DNA from: Planctomycetia bacterium
Lineage (GTDB): Bacteria; Planctomycetota; Phycisphaerae; Phycisphaerales; UBA1924
Reading direction: 5' to 3'
DNA: 19,373 nt
NCBI GenBank assembly: GCA_005776545.1
Contig: SXOY01000269.1
Location: forward strand, 1 to 19,373
Part shown: piece by piece, positions 8,202 through 15,254 of the stretch
Numbering within the stretch: the first letter of the stretch is position 1
How the letters are laid out: each line of letters opens with the position of its first letter
The notes under the pieces: generated by a model
Seen by the model: only the letters and a program-made list of their open reading frames with translations
The model's database searches: none
Told to the model about the DNA's origin: nothing
Made by a program: the position numbers and the translations under genes

Positions 8202-8215
8202 GAGAGTCCTTTATT
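8191..8215 (-). promoter_or_regulatory. Hairpin covering the ribosome site and TTG start of the polyferredoxin gene
   Basis: On the minus strand AATAAAGGAC and GTCCTTATT pair around the loop TCTCTT with a single one-base bulge. The ribosome site (AAAGGA) is in the 5' arm and the TTG start straddles the loop and the 3' arm. If it forms in the mRNA it would hide the start signals and reduce initiation at the TTG. The structure is short, so its stability is uncertain. Confidence 0.4.
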
Positions 8216-8318
8216 ATGGTATACAAGCGGGAAAAGTGCAACTGTACTTACGGAAAAGTAATAAGCCGGGTGCTCTTAATAACAATCAGTTTTCGGAATT
8301 CTGGATATCGGCAGTGGT

Positions 8319-8338
8319 TTGAGTACTCAATTTCTCAA
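8319..8338. promoter_or_regulatory. Palindromic operator candidate TTGAGTACTCAA with a third half-site
   Basis: TTGAGTACTCAA at 8319-8330 is a perfect 12-bp palindrome, followed 3 bases later by another CTCAA (8334-8338). It sits near the middle of the divergent region, so one regulator could act on both genes. The gap between half-sites is 2 bases shorter than in a standard FNR box, so the regulator family is not clear. Confidence 0.4.
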
Positions 8339-8371
8339 AAATGAAAATATCAAATACGTGAAAAATTTACC

Positions 8372-8399
8372 TTGCATAAATGCGCCAGCAAGGTATTAT
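8372..8399 (+). promoter_or_regulatory. Sigma-70-like promoter candidate for the multiheme cytochrome
   Basis: TTGCAT (8372-8377, 3 of 6 to TTGACA) and TATTAT (8394-8399, 5 of 6 to TATAAT) are separated by 16 bases. Transcription would begin near 8406, about 40 bases before the ATG at 8448, which has GGAG 8 bases upstream. Confidence 0.4.
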
Positions 8400-8447
8400 A
8401 GATAAAAAGGTCCGGAATTATGACCCTCAAAATACGGAGAACGAAAG

Positions 8448-10283
8448 ATGTCGATGTTGCAAGCACTTCGTGAACGGCGGCGAACCCTAATTTACTCGGG
8501 CGTAGTTATTACGGCTTTCGCTTGTGTTGCGATGGCATCGATTATTGACCTGACAATGAACGATTTTTTTCTCCCCGGAACTCAAGTGGGAGAAGTTGGT
8601 TCATCTGTGATTTACACATCAGACAACTGCCGCATGTGTCATGATGGAATCAACAACGAAACAGACCCTGGTTCAACATGGTCGGGAAGCCTCATGGGGC
8701 AGGCGGGTCGCGACCCGCTGTTCTTCGCACAGATGTCGACTGCGAATCAGGATGTTGCAAATGCAGGTAATTACTGCATGCGCTGCCATGTTCCGATGTC
8801 ATTTGTGACTGGTCACGCCAATCAGACCCTTGGCGACACGCTTGACGCGACCGATAAGGACGGTGTTTCCTGCCATTTCTGTCACTCAATGGTGGATCCG
8901 ATTTATCGTGCGGGTATCTCGCCTCCAGAAGATCAGGCGATTCTCGCAGGCCTCACCTCCGGTCCTCCGGGGTTTTACGGTGATGCGATGTTTGTGCTCG
9001 ATCCTACTGGGGCACGGCGTGGGCCGCGTCATGATACCACTCCGCCGCACGAGATGATCCAATCGGAATTCCACAAGTCTGCGAATTTCTGTGGAACTTG
9101 TCACGAAGTTGGAAATGTCGCAGTCTCACGCAATTCCAATGGTACGTATCGGTATAACGCGATTGATGCGCCGACGCACACTCCAAATCCAGATGATCAA
9201 TTCCCGCTTGAACGGACCTTCTCAGAATGGAAACTCAGTGCGTTTGCCAATGGCGGAGTTGATATGGGTGGGCGGTTTGGTGGCGTTAATGCCAGCGTTG
9301 TGTCGTCGTGCCAGGATTGCCATATGCCGCGTGTTGAGGGAATGGCATGCATTTTCGGCCCAAATCGGACCGATATGCGGTCGCATGAATTTGCAGGGGC
9401 TTCGGCACAGGTCTTGGATCTCATTGCAAAATACACAACGAATGATCCGGCCGTTGACCAAGCTGCGATTGCTCGCGGAAGAGCAGCCGCGGTATCGATG
9501 CTTGAACGCGCAGCAACAATTGACGTAGAGCAGCAGAGCACGCAGCTCCGCGTGCGACTGATCAATCAAAGTGGTCACAAACTTCCGACAGGACACATCG
9601 AGGGTCGGCGTGTGTGGGTCAACGTCAAGTTCTTTGATGCAAGCGACGTGCTTGTGAGCGAATTTGGGGCATATGACCTGGCCACCGCTGAGCTTGACGA
9701 GCATTCGACGACGATCTATGAAATGCACGTCGGACTTTCTCCAGAAGCCGCGGCGATAACTCGCCTTCCAGCAGGTCCGACTGGGCATATGGCACTTGCC
9801 GATACGATTGAAAAAGACAATCGCATTCCACCGCGTGGCTTTAACAACGCGACGTACGAAGCAGCCGGCGCGCCAGTGGTTGCAAGCACATATGCGGACG
9901 GTCAGTACTGGCACGATACCTTCTACGCGCTTCCGCGTGGAGCAGTGCGTGCTGAGGCTCGCGCGTTCTATCAGAACACCCCCAAGCACTACATCGAAAT
10001 GCTGCGGGACAACAACCATAGTGACGAGTGGGGGCAGACACTGCACCGACTCTGGGAGCAGACCGGAAAGGGCGCACCTATTCAGATGGCGCTTGCACAA
10101 TCTGTACTTGCAACCCCGTGCTTTGCAGATTTCAATGCCGATGGCATCCTTGATTTCTTCGACTATCTTGACTTTGTGGATGCCTTCTCATCGAATCAAC
10201 CCGGATCGGACTACAACAATGACCATGTCATTGATCTGTTCGACTATCTTGATTTCGTGAGCGATTTCAGCATCGGATGTTGA
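8448..10283 (+). CDS. Exported pentaheme cytochrome c with C-terminal dockerin-like (GC-type) tail
   Basis: The 611-residue protein begins with a charged, then hydrophobic segment (RERRR followed by residues about 14-33), a signal peptide or membrane anchor. Five CxxCH heme sites follow: CRMCH (61), CMRCH (110), CHFCH (142), CGTCH (215) and CQDCH (288). Residues about 340-450 form a beta-rich domain with GHKLPTGHIEGRRVWV, a motif I associate with multiheme cytochromes of the c554 group. The tail (558-611) has two EF-hand-like repeats, DFNADGILD and DYNNDHVID, each followed by FDYLDFV, and ends in Gly-Cys. This matches dockerin-like tails of Phycisphaerales exported proteins. It is probably an exported redox protein held at the cell envelope; its partner is unknown. 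It is divergent from the nos block and shares its promoter region. Confidence 0.88.
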   Translation: MSMLQALRERRRTLIYSGVVITAFACVAMASIIDLTMNDFFLPGTQVGEVGSSVIYTSDNCRMCHDGINNETDPGSTWSGSLMGQAGRDPLFFAQMSTANQDVANAGNYCMRCHVPMSFVTGHANQTLGDTLDATDKDGVSCHFCHSMVDPIYRAGISPPEDQAILAGLTSGPPGFYGDAMFVLDPTGARRGPRHDTTPPHEMIQSEFHKSANFCGTCHEVGNVAVSRNSNGTYRYNAIDAPTHTPNPDDQFPLERTFSEWKLSAFANGGVDMGGRFGGVNASVVSSCQDCHMPRVEGMACIFGPNRTDMRSHEFAGASAQVLDLIAKYTTNDPAVDQAAIARGRAAAVSMLERAATIDVEQQSTQLRVRLINQSGHKLPTGHIEGRRVWVNVKFFDASDVLVSEFGAYDLATAELDEHSTTIYEMHVGLSPEAAAITRLPAGPTGHMALADTIEKDNRIPPRGFNNATYEAAGAPVVASTYADGQYWHDTFYALPRGAVRAEARAFYQNTPKHYIEMLRDNNHSDEWGQTLHRLWEQTGKGAPIQMALAQSVLATPCFADFNADGILDFFDYLDFVDAFSSNQPGSDYNNDHVIDLFDYLDFVSDFSIGC

Positions 10284-10298
10284 ATTGCCTGCGGTTCG

Positions 10299-10348
10299 AC
10301 AAAACTAACACGCGGCAACTGACCAAGGAGCGGATGCCGCTGTTTTGT
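10299..10348. terminator. Bidirectional terminator between the cytochrome gene and mobA
   Basis: GCGGCA (10312-10317) pairs with TGCCGC (10335-10340). The outer A-tract ACAAAAC (10299-10305) is complementary to GTTTTGT (10342-10348), so a T-rich run follows the stem on either strand. It lies 16 bases after the plus-strand stop and just before the end of the convergent mobA gene. A tighter alternative stem on the plus strand is AGCGG-ATG-CCGCT followed by TGTTTTGTTT. Confidence 0.6.
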
Positions 10349-10358
10349 TTCATAGCAG

Positions 10359-10949
10359 TTAGAACTTTTGAACATCGGTCTGGAAGTTGATGTTTGTGGT
10401 GGAATGGACTTCTACTGGCATTGCAATGGTCACACTCGCTTCAAGTGCCGTTGACAATTGGAAGCGACCCGCCGCGATGTTCGTCACAAGCAGCGGGAGC
10501 GCATTGTTTGAGTAGAAACCAGCACACGGATGGAGTTGGTTGGTCGCCGCAAGAACTGCCATGGCATTGGGGTGAGTCGTCGCTGTTGAAAGTATGCGTA
10601 GAACATCTGCTGAGTTGAAATGTGGCATATCGCCGGCGAGGACAAAGATGCCGCCATGCCAGTGCGAGAGTGCGGAAACTATGCCGCCAATTGGGCCAAG
10701 TCCTGGGTAAAGATCCCGGATCGAACCATCTGCAAGTGCGAGCACTTCCTGCGCGCACTCACCCACAAGTTTCACGCGATTGCCGAAAACAGAGCGAAGG
10801 ACTTGGATTGGACTTTGGACAAGCACGTGTCCGTTGTTTCCCCAAGGTTCCAGGAGTTTGTCACGTCCAAAGCGCCGGCTCTTGCCACCAACGAGCACAA
10901 TGGGCTGAATCGAATTCAGGAACTCACTTGAGAGTTTTTCAATTGTCAT
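10359..10949 (-). CDS. mobA: Molybdenum cofactor guanylyltransferase MobA
   Basis: MobA transfers GMP to the molybdenum cofactor, giving the MGD form used by DMSO-reductase-family enzymes such as nitrate reductases. The 196-residue product shows the nucleotide-binding start motif LVGGKSRRFGRDK (normally LAGGxSxRMGxDK), the GLGPIGGI loop, and the metal-binding AGDMP. Its C-terminal NINFQTDVQKF corresponds to the usual 'NINTPED' ending. A longer frame reaches 11075, but its first 42 residues overlap the mog gene and look non-family. The ATG at 10949 begins just before the conserved domain, overlaps the upstream stop by 11 bases, and has AAGG about 10 bases upstream. It is the last gene of the moaC-mog-mobA minus-strand group. 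Length is normal for the family. Confidence 0.9.
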   Translation of the reverse strand: MTIEKLSSEFLNSIQPIVLVGGKSRRFGRDKLLEPWGNNGHVLVQSPIQVLRSVFGNRVKLVGECAQEVLALADGSIRDLYPGLGPIGGIVSALSHWHGGIFVLAGDMPHFNSADVLRILSTATTHPNAMAVLAATNQLHPCAGFYSNNALPLLVTNIAAGRFQLSTALEASVTIAMPVEVHSTTNINFQTDVQKF

Positions 10950-11511
10950 GACGAATGACCTTGCCGCTGATGGCGGTGGCATCTGCTCGTCCATCATCCT
11001 GTACTTCGCCGCGAAGTGTCTCGATGGCGTGCGGAAGGATGTCCAAGAGGGCTTCGAGGTTTTCGGTAGCGCCACGGGGCGAACCGGGAAGAGTGAGGAT
11101 CAGAGTTTGTCCAATTGTGCCCGCTACGCCACGAGAAAGAAAAGCTCGAGGTGTTTTGCTCAGACAACGCATCCTTGCCAGTTCCATCAGCCCATTGTGT
11201 TCTCGTTCAAACACTCTTTTGGCCGCTTCGGGAGTGACATCGCGCGGCGCAAGTCCCGTACCGCCGGTACTCAATATCAGGTCAATGCCGGCATCTTTTC
11301 GAGACCATTCCTGAAAACATGCGGACAACTGATCGAGTTCATCGGGGAGACATCGAGTAGCAACTATGTCAGCGTGTAGTCGATTTCGCAGAATCTCTAC
11401 GAGTGCCGGCCCGGACGTGTCAACAGTCATGCCGCGGCTGCACCGGTCGCTCACGGTAAGTACCGCGGCACGAATGCGACTTGCGCCGGTTGTTGATTTG
11501 GATGTACTCAT
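10939..11511 (-). CDS. mog: MogA/MoaB family molybdopterin adenylyltransferase
   Basis: Proteins of this family adenylate molybdopterin before MoeA inserts molybdenum. The 190-residue protein shows AVLTVSDRCSRG near the N-terminus, the molybdopterin-binding loop STGGTGLAPRDVTPEA, and LPGSPRGATENLEALLDILPHAI near the C-terminus. The SxGGTGxxxRDxTPE signature is diagnostic of MogA/MoaB/MoeA-domain proteins, and the absence of extra domains excludes MoeA. Choosing between MogA and MoaB names from sequence alone is unreliable; MoaB in some bacteria has lost or changed the role, but the pathway context favours an active enzyme here. The ATG overlaps the moaC stop as ATGA, showing translational coupling. 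Confidence 0.88.
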   Translation of the reverse strand: MSTSKSTTGASRIRAAVLTVSDRCSRGMTVDTSGPALVEILRNRLHADIVATRCLPDELDQLSACFQEWSRKDAGIDLILSTGGTGLAPRDVTPEAAKRVFEREHNGLMELARMRCLSKTPRAFLSRGVAGTIGQTLILTLPGSPRGATENLEALLDILPHAIETLRGEVQDDGRADATAISGKVIRHDN

Positions 11512-12029
11512 TGTCCCTGTCCTTTGGAGCTGGGAGTGGCGACATAACTCCCCCCGCGGCCACCGTGCTTTTCCAACACTCGAATGTCATCGATCACCAT
11601 CGCCTTATCCACTGCTTTTCCCATGTCGATGACGGTGAGACATGCTACAGCTACCGCGGTGAGGGCTTCCATCTCAACACCTGTCCGCGATTGAGTTCGA
11701 ACTGTCGCAGTGACACGGATAAAACCTGGTTCTATTTCTGCAGTCAGATCAATAGCGTCAAGTGGAAGCGTGTGGCACAGCGGTATCAGCTCATCTGTTC
11801 TTTTGGCGGCGAGAATCCCCGCTAATCGTGCGACTTCTAATACCGAACCCTTTGCAACAGTGTTCTCGCGAATGCGGCTCTCAAGCTCTGATGAGATGCG
11901 CACAATGCCCTGGGCTTTGGCCCAACGCGCACTGACGAGTTTCTCGCCAACATCTACCATGCGAGCGCGACCATCGGGTGTAACGTGACTCAGTGAATTC
12001 GAATTGACTGGTTCTGGTGGTTGTGACAT
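11508..12029 (-). CDS. moaC: Cyclic pyranopterin monophosphate synthase MoaC
   Basis: MoaC turns the MoaA product 3',8-cyclo-GTP into cyclic pyranopterin monophosphate, the first stable Moco intermediate. The 173-residue protein has the full family signature: DELIPLCHTLPL (substrate-binding histidine), GVEMEALTAV, DMGKAVDKAMVI and KHGGRGG. The N-terminal stretch up to MVDVGEK is a few residues longer than in typical 160-residue homologues. No clear ribosome site precedes the ATG at 12029; the upstream 49 bases contain the likely moeA terminator. It is the first gene of the coupled moaC-mog-mobA set. Confidence 0.95.
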   Translation of the reverse strand: MSQPPEPVNSNSLSHVTPDGRARMVDVGEKLVSARWAKAQGIVRISSELESRIRENTVAKGSVLEVARLAGILAAKRTDELIPLCHTLPLDAIDLTAEIEPGFIRVTATVRTQSRTGVEMEALTAVAVACLTVIDMGKAVDKAMVIDDIRVLEKHGGRGGSYVATPSSKGQGQ

Positions 12030-12057
12030 AGGCGAGTGTACCGTTTGTTATTTTTGC

Positions 12058-12078
12058 AAAACCGTCTCAAGTGGACGG
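12058..12078 (-). terminator. Probable weak terminator after moeA
   Basis: On the minus strand CCGTC and GACGG (12074-12078 and 12062-12066) form a 5-bp stem with a 7-base loop, followed by TTTT (12061-12058). It begins one base after the moeA stop codon. The short stem and short T-run suggest partial termination, so some transcripts may continue into moaC. Confidence 0.4.
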
Positions 12079-13398
12079 CTAAGTGGGCCATGGATAATAC
12101 GAATAGTGGGGTATCTTTGTTTCTGCAGTGTGCGGCGGCAATTCGATGAATCCATCGCTTCGGCTTGCAGCCATAATGTCGCCTGATCCGCGGCCATCCA
12201 CTAACTCTGCCGTGCCCTGAGAGTTTACCCGGACAAGTCGATGCCACCACATGTCAAGGGACTTGCCATCATGGTTTTCAACTGCAACGTAAGTGGGGGT
12301 TGCGAACTGCAACATGCCCGCGCAAGACGCAAAAACTGGCATGACAATCCGAACCGCCGTCACCATTGCGGAAATTGGGTTTCCCGGAAGTCCGAAAAGC
12401 GGGATGCGACGATCATCTGTGAGGTTGAGAACTGCACCGAGCATGGGTTTGCCTGGCCGTTGGGGCAGGCCATGGAAGACGACTTCGGCACCAAGTTGGT
12501 CTATTGCCGTCCGAACAGGGTCTCGGTGCCCCATCGAGACGCCGCCCGAAAGGACTATTGCGTCGGCGCCTTTCATGGCGTTCTGAAGCGTCGCAGAAAG
12601 TGAGGAACCGTCATCGTTCACGTGGGTCGCGGAGACAACCTCAAGCCATTCTTGGGCTGCAAACAGGGAGTGCAAAGCCGGGCCATTGCTGTTTCGAATC
12701 TGGAACGTAGTTGGCATGGCATCTGGAGAAACTAGTTCGTCACCGGTTGTAATGATCGCAACTCGTAGCCGGGAATAGACTTGCGGCATGGTACAACCTA
12801 CAGCGGCAAGAGTACCGATCGATGCCGAAGAAACTAACGATCCGGCTTTGAGCACCGAGGCACCTGCTTGAACATTTTCTGCGCGACGACGAATGTTGTC
12901 TCCGCTTCGAATTGCCGCGGCTCTGGCTGCAATGAGCGTGACTTCTGTAACCCCACCGGGTGTTCCGCACTCAACGACATCTTCGCGTTTGATCACTGCA
13001 TCGGCGCCAATTGGGATTCCTGCACCGGTGACGATTCGTATACATGCGGGGAAAGAAGGCATTGGGGCGGGAGCCGATCCTATTCGAACTTCGCCAACAA
13101 CCGGCATGCTGATTTGACCTGAGTTCGATTGAAAGCCTGACGCCGGTGACCAATTGGTACTAATCGGATCAGCGCTGGAGTGGAAGTCAGAAAGTCGGAT
13201 GGCATATCCATCCATTGCAGAGTAATCAAATGCGGGGCTGTCGCGGTCGGCGAATATTGTCTCGGCAAGGATGCGGCCCCGAACAGAAGTCAACGGGCAC
13301 GCTTCCATCCGCGCGCGGTTAACCCCAAGGCGCGAGACCATCCCGGCTACCGCCTCCGCAGGAGAACTGAATACAAAAGCTTCGCCGCGAAAACCCAT
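12079..13398 (-). CDS. moeA: Molybdopterin molybdotransferase MoeA
   Basis: MoeA inserts molybdate into adenylated molybdopterin. The 439-residue protein has the expected order of motifs: SPAFDYSAMDGYAI near the N-terminus, GADAVIKREDV, then IITTGDEL, VLSGGVSMGHRDPVRTAID, HGLPQRPGKPMLGAV and LFGLPGNPISAM. Length is normal for the family. The ATG at 13398 was chosen over one at 13419 because a strong AGGAGG lies exactly 5 bases upstream of it. The gene diverges from moaD with 32 bases between starts, so its promoter must extend into the moaD coding region. About 49 bases with a weak terminator separate its end from moaC. Confidence 0.95.
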   Translation of the reverse strand: MGFRGEAFVFSSPAEAVAGMVSRLGVNRARMEACPLTSVRGRILAETIFADRDSPAFDYSAMDGYAIRLSDFHSSADPISTNWSPASGFQSNSGQISMPVVGEVRIGSAPAPMPSFPACIRIVTGAGIPIGADAVIKREDVVECGTPGGVTEVTLIAARAAAIRSGDNIRRRAENVQAGASVLKAGSLVSSASIGTLAAVGCTMPQVYSRLRVAIITTGDELVSPDAMPTTFQIRNSNGPALHSLFAAQEWLEVVSATHVNDDGSSLSATLQNAMKGADAIVLSGGVSMGHRDPVRTAIDQLGAEVVFHGLPQRPGKPMLGAVLNLTDDRRIPLFGLPGNPISAMVTAVRIVMPVFASCAGMLQFATPTYVAVENHDGKSLDMWWHRLVRVNSQGTAELVDGRGSGDIMAASRSDGFIELPPHTAETKIPHYSYYPWPT

Positions 13399-13430
13399 AA
13401 TTGCCTCCTGACAAACCATACACTTGTCCT

Positions 13431-13676
13431 GTGACAGTTGTAGTCCTCATTTTTGGCAGTGCGGCAGCCGTGGCAAAAGCCGATCGCGTATCGGTCGCGG
13501 TTGAAAGCGGCGCCACCGTTCGGGATGTACTCGCAGCGATGAACAGGAGTCATCCGGAACTGCAGTTTGCTACTGCTTCAGCGAGGATTGCCATCAACCA
13601 GGAATTCGCCGCACCCAGCACTCCAATCGCCGAGACAGACGAATTAGCACTTATTTCTTTGGTGGGGGGCGGATGA
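13431..13676 (+). CDS. moaD: MoaD, molybdopterin synthase sulfur-carrier subunit
   Basis: MoaD is the small ubiquitin-like sulfur donor of molybdopterin synthase. With a GTG start at 13431 the product is 81 residues, the usual MoaD size. It opens with VVVLIFGSAAAVAKA (beta strand and helix), includes GATVRDVLAAM and IAINQEF, and ends in DELALISLVGGG, giving the C-terminal Gly-Gly that is thiocarboxylated. A TTG at 13401 would add ten unrelated residues and overlap the divergent moeA ribosome site, so GTG is preferred, although no strong ribosome site is seen. The stop overlaps the moaE start as ATGA. MoeB, which activates MoaD, is not in the window. Confidence 0.88.
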   Translation: MTVVVLIFGSAAAVAKADRVSVAVESGATVRDVLAAMNRSHPELQFATASARIAINQEFAAPSTPIAETDELALISLVGGG

Positions 13677-14110
13677 TCGTTTATGCGGCCATTGTGGACG
13701 GTCCGCTGACCCAGCAGGCACTGTCGATCGCGAAACATGCTGCGTTCCAGGAGTTGGCGGCCACGGGGAACATTGGTGCATACGTCAATTTTGAAGGCAT
13801 TGTCCGCCTTCAGGAGCCGAGACCTGATTCTGGCGGCGAGCTACAACGACTTTGTGCACTTGATTATGAAACGTACGACCCGATGGCGCAGCGAAGACTT
13901 GAGTCCCTTGCACAAGAGATTTCTGCGAAATTCTCATTGCATTCAATACTGGTTTTGCACAGTCGTGGAAGTGTAAAGGTGGGGGAGATTTCCTTCATAC
14001 TTGAAATCGGTGCCGCCCATCGCGCTGAGGCAATTGAGGCATTGACGGAGTTTATTGACCGAATGAAGCAAGATGTACCAATCTGGAAAAAGCCTGTGTG
14101 GGCAAGCTGA
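13673..14110 (+). CDS. moaE: MoaE, molybdopterin synthase catalytic subunit
   Basis: MoaE with MoaD converts cyclic pyranopterin monophosphate to molybdopterin. The 145-residue protein has the family signatures NFEGIVR, ALDYETYDPMAQRRLESLA, a HSRGSVKVGEISF strand, HRAEAIEALTEFIDRMKQDVPIWKK and a C-terminal PVW. The lysines in MKQD and WKK correspond to the active-site region. Translation is coupled to moaD by a 4-base overlap. The next gene begins 32 bases later. Length is typical. Confidence 0.95.
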   Translation: MIVYAAIVDGPLTQQALSIAKHAAFQELAATGNIGAYVNFEGIVRLQEPRPDSGGELQRLCALDYETYDPMAQRRLESLAQEISAKFSLHSILVLHSRGSVKVGEISFILEIGAAHRAEAIEALTEFIDRMKQDVPIWKKPVWAS

Positions 14111-14142
14111 GTCGCTCATCCAACATCGGCCAGGAGGTGGGT

Positions 14143-14457
14143 ATGGATAGCTCAACTGGAATTGACCTGCATCTTCGGATTCGTGTAATGCCGGGTCGTC
14201 GCGAGGAGTTTCTTGAATTTCTGCGAGAGGCGACAGCGTTCTATGAGCAGCCCGGAGGAATTCGGATCGAGCTTCTGAGCGAATTGCACGACAGTCACAG
14301 GTTTATTGAGGTCGTGCATTACGATAACGAGCAGGCGTACCAAACTGATCAAAAGCGAGTGAGCGACGACGCAGCCATGAAAGCGTTCCTTACGCGCTGG
14401 AGAGCATTACTTGCCGAGCCTCCAGTGGTAGAGGTGTACCGCCTCGGTCGGTTCTAG
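14143..14457 (+). CDS. Small ABM-like (dimeric alpha-beta barrel) protein, function unknown
   Basis: The 104-residue product looks like a ferredoxin-fold ABM/YgiN-type protein: DLHLRIRVMPGRREEFLEFLREATAFYEQPGGIRIELL, then FIEVVHYDNEQAYQTDQKRVSDD and a final helix and strand. This beta-alpha-beta pattern is seen in antibiotic biosynthesis monooxygenase-like and heme-degrading proteins, but the family is too broad to name a reaction. The ATG at 14143 is chosen because AGGAGG lies a few bases upstream; a GTG at 14098 overlaps moaE and adds 15 poor residues. It is the third gene of the moaD-moaE group and ends 11 bases before the convergent transporter gene. A role in Moco synthesis is not established. 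Confidence 0.75.
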   Translation: MDSSTGIDLHLRIRVMPGRREEFLEFLREATAFYEQPGGIRIELLSELHDSHRFIEVVHYDNEQAYQTDQKRVSDDAAMKAFLTRWRALLAEPPVVEVYRLGRF

Positions 14458-14468
14458 AACGATCTGGG

Positions 14469-15218
14469 TCAGCGTGAGAGAATCAGTTTGCCTCCAGCAA
14501 TCAGCAAAACTGCCGCGAGCAGGATGTTGAGGGTTCGCGGCTGCGCCATTCGACTTCCAAAATAGGATCCAATCAGGCCGCCAATTCCTGCGGTGACTGC
14601 AAGAACAGCAAGTCCGGGCATGGGTTTCCACCCATTGGCTGCTAACCCTCCAAGCCCAGCGAGCGAGTTTACCAGAATAAACAACGCTGATGTCGTCGCG
14701 GCGTGTTTGGTATCTGCCCAGCGAAGTATGAGCATCAGCGGGCTGAGGAATATTCCGCCGCCTGTACCGGTGATTCCTGACAAGAGACCGATGACACCGC
14801 CGCACGCCAATGCTGAGGGAATCGGCGGCGACTTAGGCGGCGTTGAAACTGGCTTTGGAATAAGCGCGGTGCCTGCCATCCGAATCGCACTCAACAGCAA
14901 CACGATTCCGATGGCTATCTTGAGCGGCTCGGGAGGAATGTGGAGTTTGCCGCCGAGAAACGCGGCGGGGACTGAAGCAAGGGCAAATGGCCAGAAAAGT
15001 GTCCAGCTGAAATGCCCTGCTCGCGCAAACTGTACAAAAGCAATGAACGCTACAAGCACGTTGATTGTCAGCGCGGCCGGGCGCATGACGCCAGTTTCAG
15101 TCCCTACAAGTGCCATGACCGCAAGGTACCCTGAAGCTCCAGCGTGTCCAACAGATGAGTAAAGCGCTCCGACCACCAGAAACAGGAGGGCGAGGATTGA
15201 AAGGGAGCCATCGGGCAT
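14469..15218 (-). CDS. TauE/SafE (TSUP) family membrane exporter or permease
   Basis: The 249-residue integral membrane protein has about eight hydrophobic segments and the two halves typical of the TSUP family. Family motifs include GHAGASGY in the first half and GLLSGITGTGGGIFLSPLMLI in the second, the GxxGxGGGxxxxP pattern. TSUP proteins move small organosulfur or sulfite-like anions. It is the last gene of the right-hand minus-strand group, 36 bases after moaA. A role moving sulfite or another oxyanion linked to the neighbouring Mo enzyme is inference only. No clear ribosome site precedes the ATG at 15218. Confidence 0.85.
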   Translation of the reverse strand: MPDGSLSILALLFLVVGALYSSVGHAGASGYLAVMALVGTETGVMRPAALTINVLVAFIAFVQFARAGHFSWTLFWPFALASVPAAFLGGKLHIPPEPLKIAIGIVLLLSAIRMAGTALIPKPVSTPPKSPPIPSALACGGVIGLLSGITGTGGGIFLSPLMLILRWADTKHAATTSALFILVNSLAGLGGLAANGWKPMPGLAVLAVTAGIGGLIGSYFGSRMAQPRTLNILLAAVLLIAGGKLILSR

Positions 15219-15254
15219 GTTGGAATAGTGGTGGGCTCGGCTATCTGAGAGCGA

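Larger units (their letters stand above)
8202..8447. promoter_or_regulatory. AT-rich divergent promoter region between nos block and multiheme cytochrome
   Basis: This 246-base non-coding stretch separates two divergent genes and is visibly richer in A/T than its surroundings. It must hold the start of the nos transcript on the minus strand and of the cytochrome gene on the plus strand. Within it are a 12-bp palindrome (8319-8330) and a plausible plus-strand promoter (8372-8399). No tRNA, CRISPR or mobile-element signature is visible. Confidence 0.7.

Noticed and set aside
8341..8354. Possible second FNR box (ATGA…TCAA) in the divergent region
   Set aside because: The half-site spacing is one base short and the left half is weak, so it does not meet the FNR pattern.
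9222..10100. Minus-strand frame of 292 codons antisense to the multiheme cytochrome
   Set aside because: The plus-strand product has five CxxCH sites and a recognisable tail; the antisense product has no recognisable features.
10950..11075. Longer MobA start at 11075
   Set aside because: The extra residues overlap the mog gene out of frame and have no MobA similarity; the conserved domain begins after 10949.
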